From Enterobacteriaceae bacterium RIT714 (GTDB lineage Bacteria; Pseudomonadota; Gammaproteobacteria; Enterobacterales; Enterobacteriaceae): DNA of 64,000 nucleotides. Position numbers and translations under genes: made by a program. The notes beneath the pieces were generated by a model. That model had not been told where the DNA came from. It was given only the letters and a program-made list of their open reading frames with translations, and searched no databases. The stretch covers positions 620,001 to 684,000 of the forward strand of contig WJYB01000001.1 in assembly GCA_009668015.1 (NCBI GenBank). Reading direction: 5' to 3'. Of the stretch, positions 54,887-62,818 are shown piece after piece; position 1 is the stretch's first letter, and the number at the start of each line of letters is the position of its first letter.

Positions 54887-55822
54887 ATGCAACAGAATCA
54901 AGACATTAACAAAAAAGAACAATATAACCTGAACAAACTGCAAAAGCGTCTGCGCCGTAATGTGGGTGAAGCCATTGCAGACTTCAATATGATTGAAGAA
55001 GGCGACCGCATTATGGTTTGCCTGTCCGGGGGCAAAGACAGCTACACAATGCTGGAGATCCTGCGCAATCTTCAGCAAAGCGCGCCGGTGAATTTTTCAC
55101 TGATTGCGGTCAATCTCGACCAGAAACAGCCGGGATTCCCGGAACACATCCTGCCAGAATACCTGGAGCAACAGGGCGTCGAATATAAGATTGTCGAAGA
55201 AAACACCTACGGCATCGTTAAAGAGAAAATCCCGGAAGGGAAAACCACCTGCTCGCTCTGCTCACGTCTGCGCCGCGGTATTCTCTATCGCACCGCAACG
55301 GAGCTGGGAGCGACCAAAATCGCGCTCGGCCATCACCGCGACGACATTCTGCAAACCCTGTTCCTGAACATGTTCTACGGCGGCAAGATGAAAGGCATGC
55401 CACCGAAGCTCATGAGCGATGACGGTAAGCATATTGTGATTCGTCCGCTGGCTTATTGCCGTGAGAAAGATATAGAACGTTTTGCGCAGGCGCGTGAATA
55501 CCCAATTATTCCGTGCAACCTGTGCGGCTCACAGCCAAACCTGCAGCGCCAGGTGATTGCAGATATGCTGCGCGACTGGGATAAACGTTATCCAGGCCGT
55601 ATTGAGACCATGTTCAGCGCGATGCAAAACGTGGTTCCTTCGCACCTGAGCGATATTGAATTGTTTGATTTCAAAGGTATCAAGCACGGTTCAGACGTGG
55701 TGGATGGTGGCGATCTGGCCTTCGACCGTGAAGATATCCCGATGCAGCCCGTTGGCTGGCAGCCGGAAGAAGACGATTCACAGCTCGATGAGATGCGACT
55801 GAATGTCATTGAAGTGAAGTAA
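54887..55822 (+). CDS. ttcA: tRNA 2-thiocytidine(32) synthetase
   Basis: 311 residues, the E. coli TtcA length, from ATG 54887. PP-loop SGGKDS at residues 47-52 adenylates C32 of tRNA; the [4Fe-4S] ligands are the CSLC pair near 122-125 and a Cys in NLCGSQ near 222. Thiolation needs an iron-sulfur cluster and IscS-derived sulfur. The start of the gene carries the Rac prophage attachment core, and the reading frame is intact, so the prophage scar has not harmed it. Confidence 0.97.
   Translation: MQQNQDINKKEQYNLNKLQKRLRRNVGEAIADFNMIEEGDRIMVCLSGGKDSYTMLEILRNLQQSAPVNFSLIAVNLDQKQPGFPEHILPEYLEQQGVEYKIVEENTYGIVKEKIPEGKTTCSLCSRLRRGILYRTATELGATKIALGHHRDDILQTLFLNMFYGGKMKGMPPKLMSDDGKHIVIRPLAYCREKDIERFAQAREYPIIPCNLCGSQPNLQRQVIADMLRDWDKRYPGRIETMFSAMQNVVPSHLSDIELFDFKGIKHGSDVVDGGDLAFDREDIPMQPVGWQPEEDDSQLDEMRLNVIEVK
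54911..54936 (-). other. Rac-type prophage attachment core within ttcA
   Basis: On the minus strand the 26 bases begin TTGTTCAGGTTATATTGTTC, which differ in only about two positions from the Rac attachment core as I remember it. It lies in codons 9-17 of ttcA, 128 bases past the integrase remnant, the expected spacing for an attachment site next to int. Confidence 0.6.
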
Positions 55823-55836
55823 ACGTCACGACTATC

Positions 55837-55872
55837 AGCGTCTCAGACAGGCCATCTGAGACGCTTTTTTTA
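55837..55872. terminator. terminator between convergent ttcA and dbpA
   Basis: AGCGTCTCAG and CTGAGACGCT arms followed by TTTTTTTA, 15 bases after the ttcA stop. On the dbpA side no T-run is present, so it mainly serves ttcA. Confidence 0.88.
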
Positions 55873-55876
55873 TCGC

Positions 55877-57250
55877 TTATTTCAGCAAACGAACCCGACA
55901 GGTTTTGCCTTTAATCTTACCGTTTTGCAGCTGCTTCCAGGCTTTGTTCGCCACCGCCTGACGCACCGCCACGTAGACGTGAGCCGGGTGAACGGCGATT
56001 TTGCCGATATCCGCCCCATCCAGCCCAATATCACCGGTCAACGCACCCAGCACATCACCCGGACGCATTTTGGCTTTCTTCCCCCCGTCGATGCAAAGTG
56101 TCGCCATTTCTGCCGCCAGCGGAACAAGGCTAATATTGCCCGGAGCAGGCATCCAGTTCAGCTTTAACTGCAGCATTTCAGACAGGATATTAGCGCGCTG
56201 GGCCTCTTCCGGCGCGCAGAGGCTGATCGCCAGACCGCTGTTGCCTGCGCGAGCAGTACGACCAATACGGTGGACGTGGACTTCCGGGTCCCAGGCCAGC
56301 TCAAAGTTAACAACCAGCTCAAGGGATTTAATATCCAGTCCGCGGGCGGCCACATCGGTGGCGACCAGGACGCGTGCGCTCCCGTTGGCAAAACGCACCA
56401 GCGTCTGATCGCGATCGCGCTGTTCAAGGTCACCATGCAGCGCCAGCGCGCTCTGTCCGGCGGCTTCAAGCGCATCACACACTGCCTGACAGTCTTTCTT
56501 CGTATTACAGAACACAACGCAGGACGCCGGCTGATGTTTGCTCAGCAGCTTTTGCAGCAGTGGGATTTTGCCGTTTTGCGAGGTTTCGTAAAACTGTTGT
56601 TCAATAGACGGCAGCGCATCTACAGAATCAATTTCAATCGTCGCCGGATTTTGTTGCACCCGACCACTGATAGCGGCAATCGCTTCTGGCCAGGTTGCAG
56701 AAAACAGCAGCGTCTGGCGAGTCGCAGGGGCAAAGCGAATCACTTCATCAATCGCATCGCTAAAGCCCATATCCAGCATGCGATCCGCTTCGTCCATCAC
56801 CAGCGTTTGCAGGGCATCCAGCGACACGGTGCCTTTTTGCAGGTGATCAAGCAGACGTCCTGGCGTGGCGACAATAATATGCGGTGGATGCTGTAAGGAA
56901 TCGCGCTGGGCGCCGAACGGTTGTCCCCCGCAGAGGGTCAGAATCTTGGTGTTGGGCAGGAAACGCGCCAGACGACGCAGTTCACCGGCGACCTGATCCG
57001 CCAGTTCACGCGTCGGGCAAAGCACCAGCGACTGAGTCTGGAACAGACTCGCATCGATCTGTTGAAGCAGACCCAGACCAAACGCAGCCGTTTTCCCACT
57101 GCCCGTTTTTGCCTGTACGCGAACGTCACGTCCTTCGAGGATCGCCGGCAGCGCGGCGGCTTGTACGGGGGTCATCGCGAGATAGCCCAACTCGTTAAGA
57201 TTATCGAGTTGGGCGGCAGGCAGAACATTCAGAGTTGAAAAAGCGGTCAC
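55877..57250 (-). CDS. dbpA: DbpA, ATP-dependent RNA helicase for 50S assembly
   Basis: 457 residues starting at GTG 57250, the E. coli length. DEAD-box motifs: AKTGSGKTAAF (near 49), PTRELADQ, ATPGRLLD, VMDEADRM (near 152), SAT and HRIGRTAR. The C-terminal RNA-binding domain (about 380-457, GDIGLDGADIGKIAVHPAHVYVAV) recognises hairpin 92 of 23S rRNA. Convergent with ttcA. Confidence 0.97.
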   Translation of the reverse strand: MTAFSTLNVLPAAQLDNLNELGYLAMTPVQAAALPAILEGRDVRVQAKTGSGKTAAFGLGLLQQIDASLFQTQSLVLCPTRELADQVAGELRRLARFLPNTKILTLCGGQPFGAQRDSLQHPPHIIVATPGRLLDHLQKGTVSLDALQTLVMDEADRMLDMGFSDAIDEVIRFAPATRQTLLFSATWPEAIAAISGRVQQNPATIEIDSVDALPSIEQQFYETSQNGKIPLLQKLLSKHQPASCVVFCNTKKDCQAVCDALEAAGQSALALHGDLEQRDRDQTLVRFANGSARVLVATDVAARGLDIKSLELVVNFELAWDPEVHVHRIGRTARAGNSGLAISLCAPEEAQRANILSEMLQLKLNWMPAPGNISLVPLAAEMATLCIDGGKKAKMRPGDVLGALTGDIGLDGADIGKIAVHPAHVYVAVRQAVANKAWKQLQNGKIKGKTCRVRLLK

Positions 57251-57308
57251 AATGTAGTCTCGTGGTAAAAAATCACAGTCAGTTGGCGCGTATCCTCGCA
57301 GATCTCCG

Positions 57309-57461
57309 CTACCGATGCGACAATTTAATCGGTTCTTCGTCGGGTGGTGGGTCTGGCATGGGTTGCGGACGAGGGATGGTGTCGGGAACCGGCACCGGAT
57401 CGACAGGTATCGTATCAGGCAGAGACATTTGACTTTGCAGCAGCATAAACAGACAGCTCAT
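57309..57461 (-). CDS. ynaL: proline-rich small protein YnaL
   Basis: 50 residues: MSCLFMLLQSQMSLPDTIPV, then repeated VPVPDTIPRPQPMPDPPP blocks. A very strong ribosome binding site GGAGGGGAAA lies just before the ATG at 57461. A proline-rich small protein called YnaL is encoded at this place in E. coli; the symbol is assigned by position and composition. The start might instead be the internal Met12. Function unknown. Confidence 0.65.
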   Translation of the reverse strand: MSCLFMLLQSQMSLPDTIPVDPVPVPDTIPRPQPMPDPPPDEEPIKLSHR

Positions 57462-57520
57462 TTTCCCCTCCAGTTTATCGGATTGACTCTTTTAGGGTAG
57501 ACGCTGAGAACTTACAGGCA

Positions 57521-57640
57521 AAAAAAAGCCGACTAATTTAGTCGGCGTCGTACGAATCAATTGTGCTATGCAGTAATTCAAAAAAGGAAGTAAGACAATA
57601 TGGAGCGCAACGCCCATCGCTTGACGTTGCATTCACCTGC
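57521..57640 (-). ncRNA. fnrS: FnrS small RNA
   Basis: On the minus strand from 57640 the sequence GCAGGTGAATGCAACGTCAA and the rest through GTACGACGCCGACT match E. coli FnrS almost base for base. It ends in a GCCGACTAA/TTAGTCGGC hairpin with a T-run at 57521-57528. FnrS is an anaerobically induced, Hfq-dependent RNA that represses sodB, maeA, gpmA and other aerobic genes. It sits between dbpA and zntB as in E. coli. Confidence 0.97.
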
Positions 57641-57675
57641 GGGAGTAATAGTGCACCTGTCGGGGCTGTCGTTTA

Positions 57676-57689
57676 TTGACTTCGCTCAA
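57676..57689 (-). promoter_or_regulatory. FNR site of the fnrS promoter
   Basis: TTGAGCGAAGTCAA (minus strand) has the FNR layout TTGAN-N4-NTCAA and is centred about 42 bases before the fnrS start, the class II position. TATTAC at 57645-57650 fits the -10 element. Confidence 0.85.
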
Positions 57690-57735
57690 ACAAAATAGCG
57701 TTTTGAAGTCCGCCAGGGGCGATAAAAGTACAATT

Positions 57736-58719
57736 TTACAGCCATTTACTGCGATGCAACCACCACGCAACACCGCCAATCAAAACAACTAACATGATGC
57801 AAAACGCCGAGAACCCGAACCGGTAAGCCCCGCCTGGAATGCCTCCGAGGTTAACGCCAAACAGCCCGGTCAGAAACGTGCTGGGTAAAAACACCATTGC
57901 CATTAAAGACATGGTGTAAGTTCTTCTCGACAGCGATTCCTGCATCACCTGCGCAATCTCATCAGCCATGACCGCCGTGCGCGCAATACAGGAATCGATC
58001 TCATCCAGTCCGCGTCCCAGTCTGTCCGCAATATCCTGCATTCTTCTTCGCTGATCGTCGTTCATCCAGCTCATGCGTTCACTGGCAAGGCGCGCATAGA
58101 CATCCCGCTGCGGGGTCATGTAACGTCGCATCACGATCAACTGTTTGCGCAGCAGCGCCAGAAAACCGCGCGGAGGAATTTGCTGATCGAGCAGATTATC
58201 TTCGAGATCGATAATTTTATCGTGCAGCTCTTCTATAAATTCACTGGCATGATCGGTCAGTGCATCGCAGACATCAACCAGCCAGCCCCCACAATCGGCC
58301 GGCCCGGTGCCCTCTTTCAAGTCATTGACAACATCATCCAGCGCCAACACCTTACGTTGACGCGTCGAGACAATCAGGCGTTCATCCATATAAAGACGCA
58401 TAGCGACCAGTTGATCGGGGCGCTCATCGGTGCTGCCATTAATACAGCGAAGCGTAATTAGCGTTCCGTCACCCAGACGGCTCACGCGCGGTCGCACGCT
58501 ATCGCCCGCCAGTGCCGCACGCACATTATTTGGCAGCAACGGCGTGGAAGCGAGCCATTCCGCGCTTTCCGGATGGGTGTAGTTCAGATGTAGCCAGCAA
58601 GGATGTTCGCTGTCGATGACATCGTCATCTTCCAGCTGACGCGCCCCGCCCTTGCCATCAAGCAGCCATGTAAACACCGCGTCCGGAACGTTCACTTCCG
58701 ATCCTTTAATTCCTTCCAC
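57736..58719 (-). CDS. zntB: zinc transport protein ZntB (CorA family)
   Basis: 327 residues, the E. coli ZntB length. A long cytoplasmic N-terminal funnel (1-270) is followed by two membrane segments. The pore motif GVN is in [10 protein letters not shown] near residue 282. ZntB moves zinc across the inner membrane; transport into the cell driven by protons has been reported for E. coli. Lies between fnrS and the chemoreceptor gene. Confidence 0.96.
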   Translation of the reverse strand: MEGIKGSEVNVPDAVFTWLLDGKGGARQLEDDDVIDSEHPCWLHLNYTHPESAEWLASTPLLPNNVRAALAGDSVRPRVSRLGDGTLITLRCINGSTDERPDQLVAMRLYMDERLIVSTRQRKVLALDDVVNDLKEGTGPADCGGWLVDVCDALTDHASEFIEELHDKIIDLEDNLLDQQIPPRGFLALLRKQLIVMRRYMTPQRDVYARLASERMSWMNDDQRRRMQDIADRLGRGLDEIDSCIARTAVMADEIAQVMQESLSRRTYTMSLMAMVFLPSTFLTGLFGVNLGGIPGGAYRFGFSAFCIMLVVLIGGVAWWLHRSKWL

Positions 58720-59030
58720 AGGGCCTCCGTCTTTTTGCTATTTTCCTGGTTAGTCTAGCCTTCAACCACCGTTAAGCAATTCTGTCAGGCAGCATAACGC
58801 TGAATTTATTCATTAATTATCGTCTTCCACACTCTACTGGCAAGGGCGTAACAAGCAAAACGATAGTGTTAAATCATGGCATCCATTTTGTTTTCAAATG
58901 TATCCTGAGTGTGCGTGAGGATGATGGCAGGCATCAGAAAGCGGCGCGTTGCGGGGGGTTGAAGCAGGTACAGGTATCGGACGGAACTGAACGCTTAAAA
59001 TGTTAAAGCCTGGCGAACCAGGCTTTGCTG
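58720..59030. other. gap between zntB and the chemoreceptor gene
   Basis: 310 bases with the zntB promoter region and, at 59005-59026, a hairpin AAAGCCTGG-CGAA-CCAGGCTTT that ends chemoreceptor transcription. No open reading frame of note. Confidence 0.6.
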
Positions 59031-60185
59031 TCAGAAAGAGTGTTCCGCATGGCGGGGGTAAACTTTACGCTGCTGAAGTGAATGTTCCTCAAGTTCGGAA
59101 AGCCCGCCCTTTTCCAGTCTGAAGTTGCGGGTGCGGGTTTGCAGTTCAATCACCTGGTTTTTCAGGACATCTGATGATCCTGATAGCTCATCGACCATTG
59201 CCACGTTACTTTGGGTCACACGTTCGAGTTCGGAAAGGGCCTGCGTAATCTGGGTGATGCCCTTCTCCTGCTCTGCCGTCGTCGCAGAAATCTCATCCAT
59301 TAGCTTGCTGACATGCCCGGATCCGTTCACGATCTCATGCATATTCTTTTCCGCCTCCGACACCACCGTCACGCCCTGGGTAACGTTGTGACTGGTGACA
59401 TCAATCAGCGACTTAATGCTCTTCGCCGCCTCTGCACTACGATGTGCCAGATTGCGCACTTCGCCCGCGACCACCGAAAAACCTTTGCCATGATCGCCCG
59501 CTCTGGCAGCCTCAACCGCAGCATTCAGCGCCAGGATATTGGTCTGGAACGCAATGCCGTCGATCAGGGAAATAATCTCTGTCATTTGCTGCGCGCATTC
59601 CGTAATCGACTGCATATTGTGCGCAACCTGCCCCATCAGTTCTCCACCTTTACGGGCCTGGACGGTGGCGAGATTCGCTCTTTCGCTCGCCAGACGCGTA
59701 TTATCCGCGTTGTTTTTAGTACTGGCCGCCATTTGCTCCATGCTGGCCGCGGTCTGAATCAGCGAAGCGGATTGTTGCTCGGTTTTGACTGACAGCTCCG
59801 CACTGCGAGAGGAAAGCTGCTCTGAGAGTGTCATGGCCGTTTGCGACGACGCCCTGATCTCACGCACCAGCGTACCAATACTGCTTGATAAGCTGTTGAT
59901 TCCGGGAATTAAGCGTCCGGCACAGTTATTACCAAATTCGGGAATGGAGACCGCAAGATTACCCGATGTCACTTCTTCAATACTTTTTTTGACAGTATTG
60001 ATCGGCGTCACAAGATATTTTGTCATGTAGGACCAGAGTAAAAAAATAGCAAGGACATTCAGAATATTGACGGCAATAAAGAGGGTTGTAGTTTTCGATA
60101 GCGTTAAAATCATTCCGTCGATCATTAAAAGGACTATTGAGACAAAGTAAATAATAAATGTTCTTACGCTAATATTTCTAAGCAT
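59031..60185 (-). CDS. methyl-accepting chemotaxis protein lacking a periplasmic sensor domain
   Basis: 384 residues from ATG 60185. Two short membrane segments (about 8-28 and 33-52) are joined by only a few residues, so the large ligand-binding domain of Tsr/Tar-type receptors is absent. A HAMP-like linker, then the cytoplasmic signalling domain follows with the hairpin tip GIAFQTNILALNAAVEAARAGDHGKGFSVV. A C-terminal CheR-docking pentapeptide (NWETF) is missing. It might sense membrane or internal state, or act with other receptors. ATG 60251 would add 22 residues ahead of the first segment. Confidence 0.88.
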   Translation of the reverse strand: MLRNISVRTFIIYFVSIVLLMIDGMILTLSKTTTLFIAVNILNVLAIFLLWSYMTKYLVTPINTVKKSIEEVTSGNLAVSIPEFGNNCAGRLIPGINSLSSSIGTLVREIRASSQTAMTLSEQLSSRSAELSVKTEQQSASLIQTAASMEQMAASTKNNADNTRLASERANLATVQARKGGELMGQVAHNMQSITECAQQMTEIISLIDGIAFQTNILALNAAVEAARAGDHGKGFSVVAGEVRNLAHRSAEAAKSIKSLIDVTSHNVTQGVTVVSEAEKNMHEIVNGSGHVSKLMDEISATTAEQEKGITQITQALSELERVTQSNVAMVDELSGSSDVLKNQVIELQTRTRNFRLEKGGLSELEEHSLQQRKVYPRHAEHSF

Positions 60186-60636
60186 AATTGAGCCCACACG
60201 CCAATACGGAGAAGGTATTATGTATATAGCATTCACACTTCCTTTTTCCACTCTATTTTCAATGGTCTTTTTTATATATCAGCGGATCCTGACAATTTAG
60301 CTTAAGTCATGATTTAAATTTAAAACTAACACATCACAAAGCGGAATGCGCTTTTTCGGGCTATTTACCCCTTACGCGATGCGTATTCATTCAATTTATT
60401 TTATATTTTTACACCGGTATATTAAGACGCAATGCAGCTATTGATAAAAATCATGTAGCGCGGCTTAAGTAATTAATCAAAGAATATATCCTCAGCAGGT
60501 TAAGCACCTAAAAATGAATCTGTCTGTTGTTGATTTTGGATAAGCAACTAATCTTGGAATGAGTAAGAGTCAGTTATGACGGTGGCAACTCGCCTACCGG
60601 ATAAGCTCAATAACGTTTTTTAACCTGGAATTCATA
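60186..60636. other. AT-rich region between divergent chemoreceptor and MHYT-protein genes
   Basis: 450 bases with no credible gene. Very A+T rich between 60280 and 60540. I looked for a sigma-28 flagellar promoter for the chemoreceptor and found none convincing. Confidence 0.5.
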
Positions 60637-62766
60637 ATGCTGGCTGTGTCCTGGGATCCCGTACTCATCGCCATTTCATTTCTGGTGGCCTTTATCGCAT
60701 CGTTTGTTGCGCTGGATAGCGCCGGGAAAATTTCAGGCGCCAGTCGCAAAATGGCGCTGTGGTGGCGCATGGCCGGAGGCGTTACCTTAGGCATTGGCAT
60801 CTGGTCAATGCACTTTATTGGCATGCTCTCTATGAAGATGCCGATTCCCGCCAGTTATCATTTGTGGCTCACTGTGGCGTCGCTCGGTATCGCGATACTG
60901 GCCTCAACAGTTGCTATCAATATTGCCGTTCCCGGCCACTCCCTCTCTTTTTTACGCTGGTTTTTTTCCACGCTGATCCTCAGCGCTGGCGTCGTGGCGA
61001 TGCACTACACCGGGATGGCAGCGTTAATGTTTGGCGATAATATCGCCTGGAATATGAACGTGGTGATGCTTTCGGTGCTGATTGCTATCGTGGCTGCTGG
61101 GGCCGCGTTGTGGCTTGCCTTCCATTTACGACACCGACAAAAAGGGGTGTTTATCAATCGAATGGCGGCCGCTTTTTTGATGGGACTCGCCATTTGTGCC
61201 ATGCATTACACGGGCATGAGCGCGGCAGACTTCCATCATGGGACACACAGCATCCCGGGCGGCATCAGCGAGCTGGGGCTCTCGATTTGGGTCTCGTCCA
61301 CCACTCTGGCGCTGCTGGGGATCATGCTCATTATCTCGCTGGTGGATTCCCATTTTCGTACCCATCGCCTGACGGAAAATTTACGCCAGTTGAACAAGCA
61401 GCTGGAGCTACAGGCGCGCTTTGACGCCCTGACCGGGCTTGCCAACCGCCACCAGATGGATCTGAGCATGCAAGATTGTTTGCACACCTCGTTATTGAAC
61501 AAAAAGCAGTTTGCGGTGATGTTTTTAGACATCGACCATTTCAAAGTGGTAAACGACGCCTGGGGTCACCAGGTTGGCGATGAACTATTGATAAGCATTG
61601 CTCAACGAATTACGGCGAAACTGACGCCGGGCATGACGCTCGCACGGCTCGGCGGGGACGAATTTATTCTCCTCCTGCCGGACTGCGACGACGACAAAAT
61701 TACCGCGCTGACGATGTCTCTGCTGGATGATATTCGCCGACCTTTCGTCATCTGCGGTCATGTGCTGAATATCACCTTAAGCACCGGCGTCAGTCTCTAT
61801 CCTCAACATGGCGAAACCCTTCACGAACTGAAGTTTAAAGCCGATGCGGCGATGTACCATATCAAGCAGGAGGGCCGCAACGGATGGGCTATTTACCGTC
61901 CCGAAATGACGAAAAGTATCTCTGCCGAGCCCTCTTTCGTGCAGGACTTATCTCAGGCCCTTGAGCGTGAACAGTTTGAACTCTGGTACCAACCCACCTG
62001 GCACGCCGAAGGGAAAGAGATCCATGGCTTCGAGGCCTTGCTGCGCTGGCATCATCCCGAGCAAGGGGTACTTCTCCCGGCCGTATTTTTACCGTCGCTT
62101 GAAAAAACCGGTTTGATCATCCCAGTGGGAGTCTGGGCAATAGAACAGGCATGCCGACAGTTGCGTTTCTGGACAGAGCAAGGGTTTGGGCAGTGGACGC
62201 TCTCATTCAATTTGTCACCCATTCAATTTGAACAACCGGATATATTTGATGTTATCTCCGGCGCAATGAAAAAATATAATCTTGCCCCTTCAAGGCTGAT
62301 TCTTGAAGTGACAGAAAGCACAGCGTTGAAAAACCTGGAACGCAGTATCGAATTGCTCAACGCGTTTAACGACGCCGGATTTATTGTCTCTATCGACGAT
62401 TTTGGAACAGGTTATTCTAACCTGCTGATGCTTAACGTTCTTCCGGCTAAAGAACTTAAAATAGATAAAAGCTTTGTCGATAGCCTGCTGGAAAACGAGA
62501 AAAGTAAAAAGATAGTTGAAACCATTATTAATGTTGCCAGAACCATGGAGATGGTGGTGGTGGCAGAAGGTATTGAAACCGAAGCACAGCAGCAGATGCT
62601 CGCGGCGCTGGGATGCGATTATTTACAAGGATATTATTTCTCGCGCCCGCTTCCTGCCGAACAAGTTCCGTGGCTGGTATTACAAAATAAATCTGGCAAA
62701 CAAATTATACCAATCGGTAAAAATCAGTCTGAACTCCCTCTTAATCAGCAAAAAAATCATGCCTGA
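60637..62766 (+). CDS. MHYT-GGDEF-EAL cyclic-di-GMP protein
   Basis: 709 residues. Seven membrane segments over the first 245 residues contain the MHYT signature three times (MHFIGM, MHYTGM, MHYTGM), a putative copper-linked sensor for O2, CO or NO. The GGDEF domain has intact LGGDEF near residue 340, and the EAL domain intact EALLRW near 466, EVTES, DDFGTGYSN and KIDKS. Both activities are possible. It lies 50 bases upstream of dgcM on the same strand; they could be cotranscribed. No E. coli K-12 counterpart between zntB and dgcM. Confidence 0.92.
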   Translation: MLAVSWDPVLIAISFLVAFIASFVALDSAGKISGASRKMALWWRMAGGVTLGIGIWSMHFIGMLSMKMPIPASYHLWLTVASLGIAILASTVAINIAVPGHSLSFLRWFFSTLILSAGVVAMHYTGMAALMFGDNIAWNMNVVMLSVLIAIVAAGAALWLAFHLRHRQKGVFINRMAAAFLMGLAICAMHYTGMSAADFHHGTHSIPGGISELGLSIWVSSTTLALLGIMLIISLVDSHFRTHRLTENLRQLNKQLELQARFDALTGLANRHQMDLSMQDCLHTSLLNKKQFAVMFLDIDHFKVVNDAWGHQVGDELLISIAQRITAKLTPGMTLARLGGDEFILLLPDCDDDKITALTMSLLDDIRRPFVICGHVLNITLSTGVSLYPQHGETLHELKFKADAAMYHIKQEGRNGWAIYRPEMTKSISAEPSFVQDLSQALEREQFELWYQPTWHAEGKEIHGFEALLRWHHPEQGVLLPAVFLPSLEKTGLIIPVGVWAIEQACRQLRFWTEQGFGQWTLSFNLSPIQFEQPDIFDVISGAMKKYNLAPSRLILEVTESTALKNLERSIELLNAFNDAGFIVSIDDFGTGYSNLLMLNVLPAKELKIDKSFVDSLLENEKSKKIVETIINVARTMEMVVVAEGIETEAQQQMLAALGCDYLQGYYFSRPLPAEQVPWLVLQNKSGKQIIPIGKNQSELPLNQQKNHA

Positions 62767-62818
62767 AGGGATTAAATAGAGTATGTTTCATTAAGATGCC
62801 GATGAATGGGGAAATTAT

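Noticed and set aside
56270-56896. 208-codon plus-strand frame opposite dbpA
   Set aside because: Entirely inside the conserved helicase gene, and no start signal.
60541-60636. Sigma-28 flagellar promoter before the MHYT gene
   Set aside because: A CCGGATAA element is present but no TAAA element at the proper 15-base spacing.
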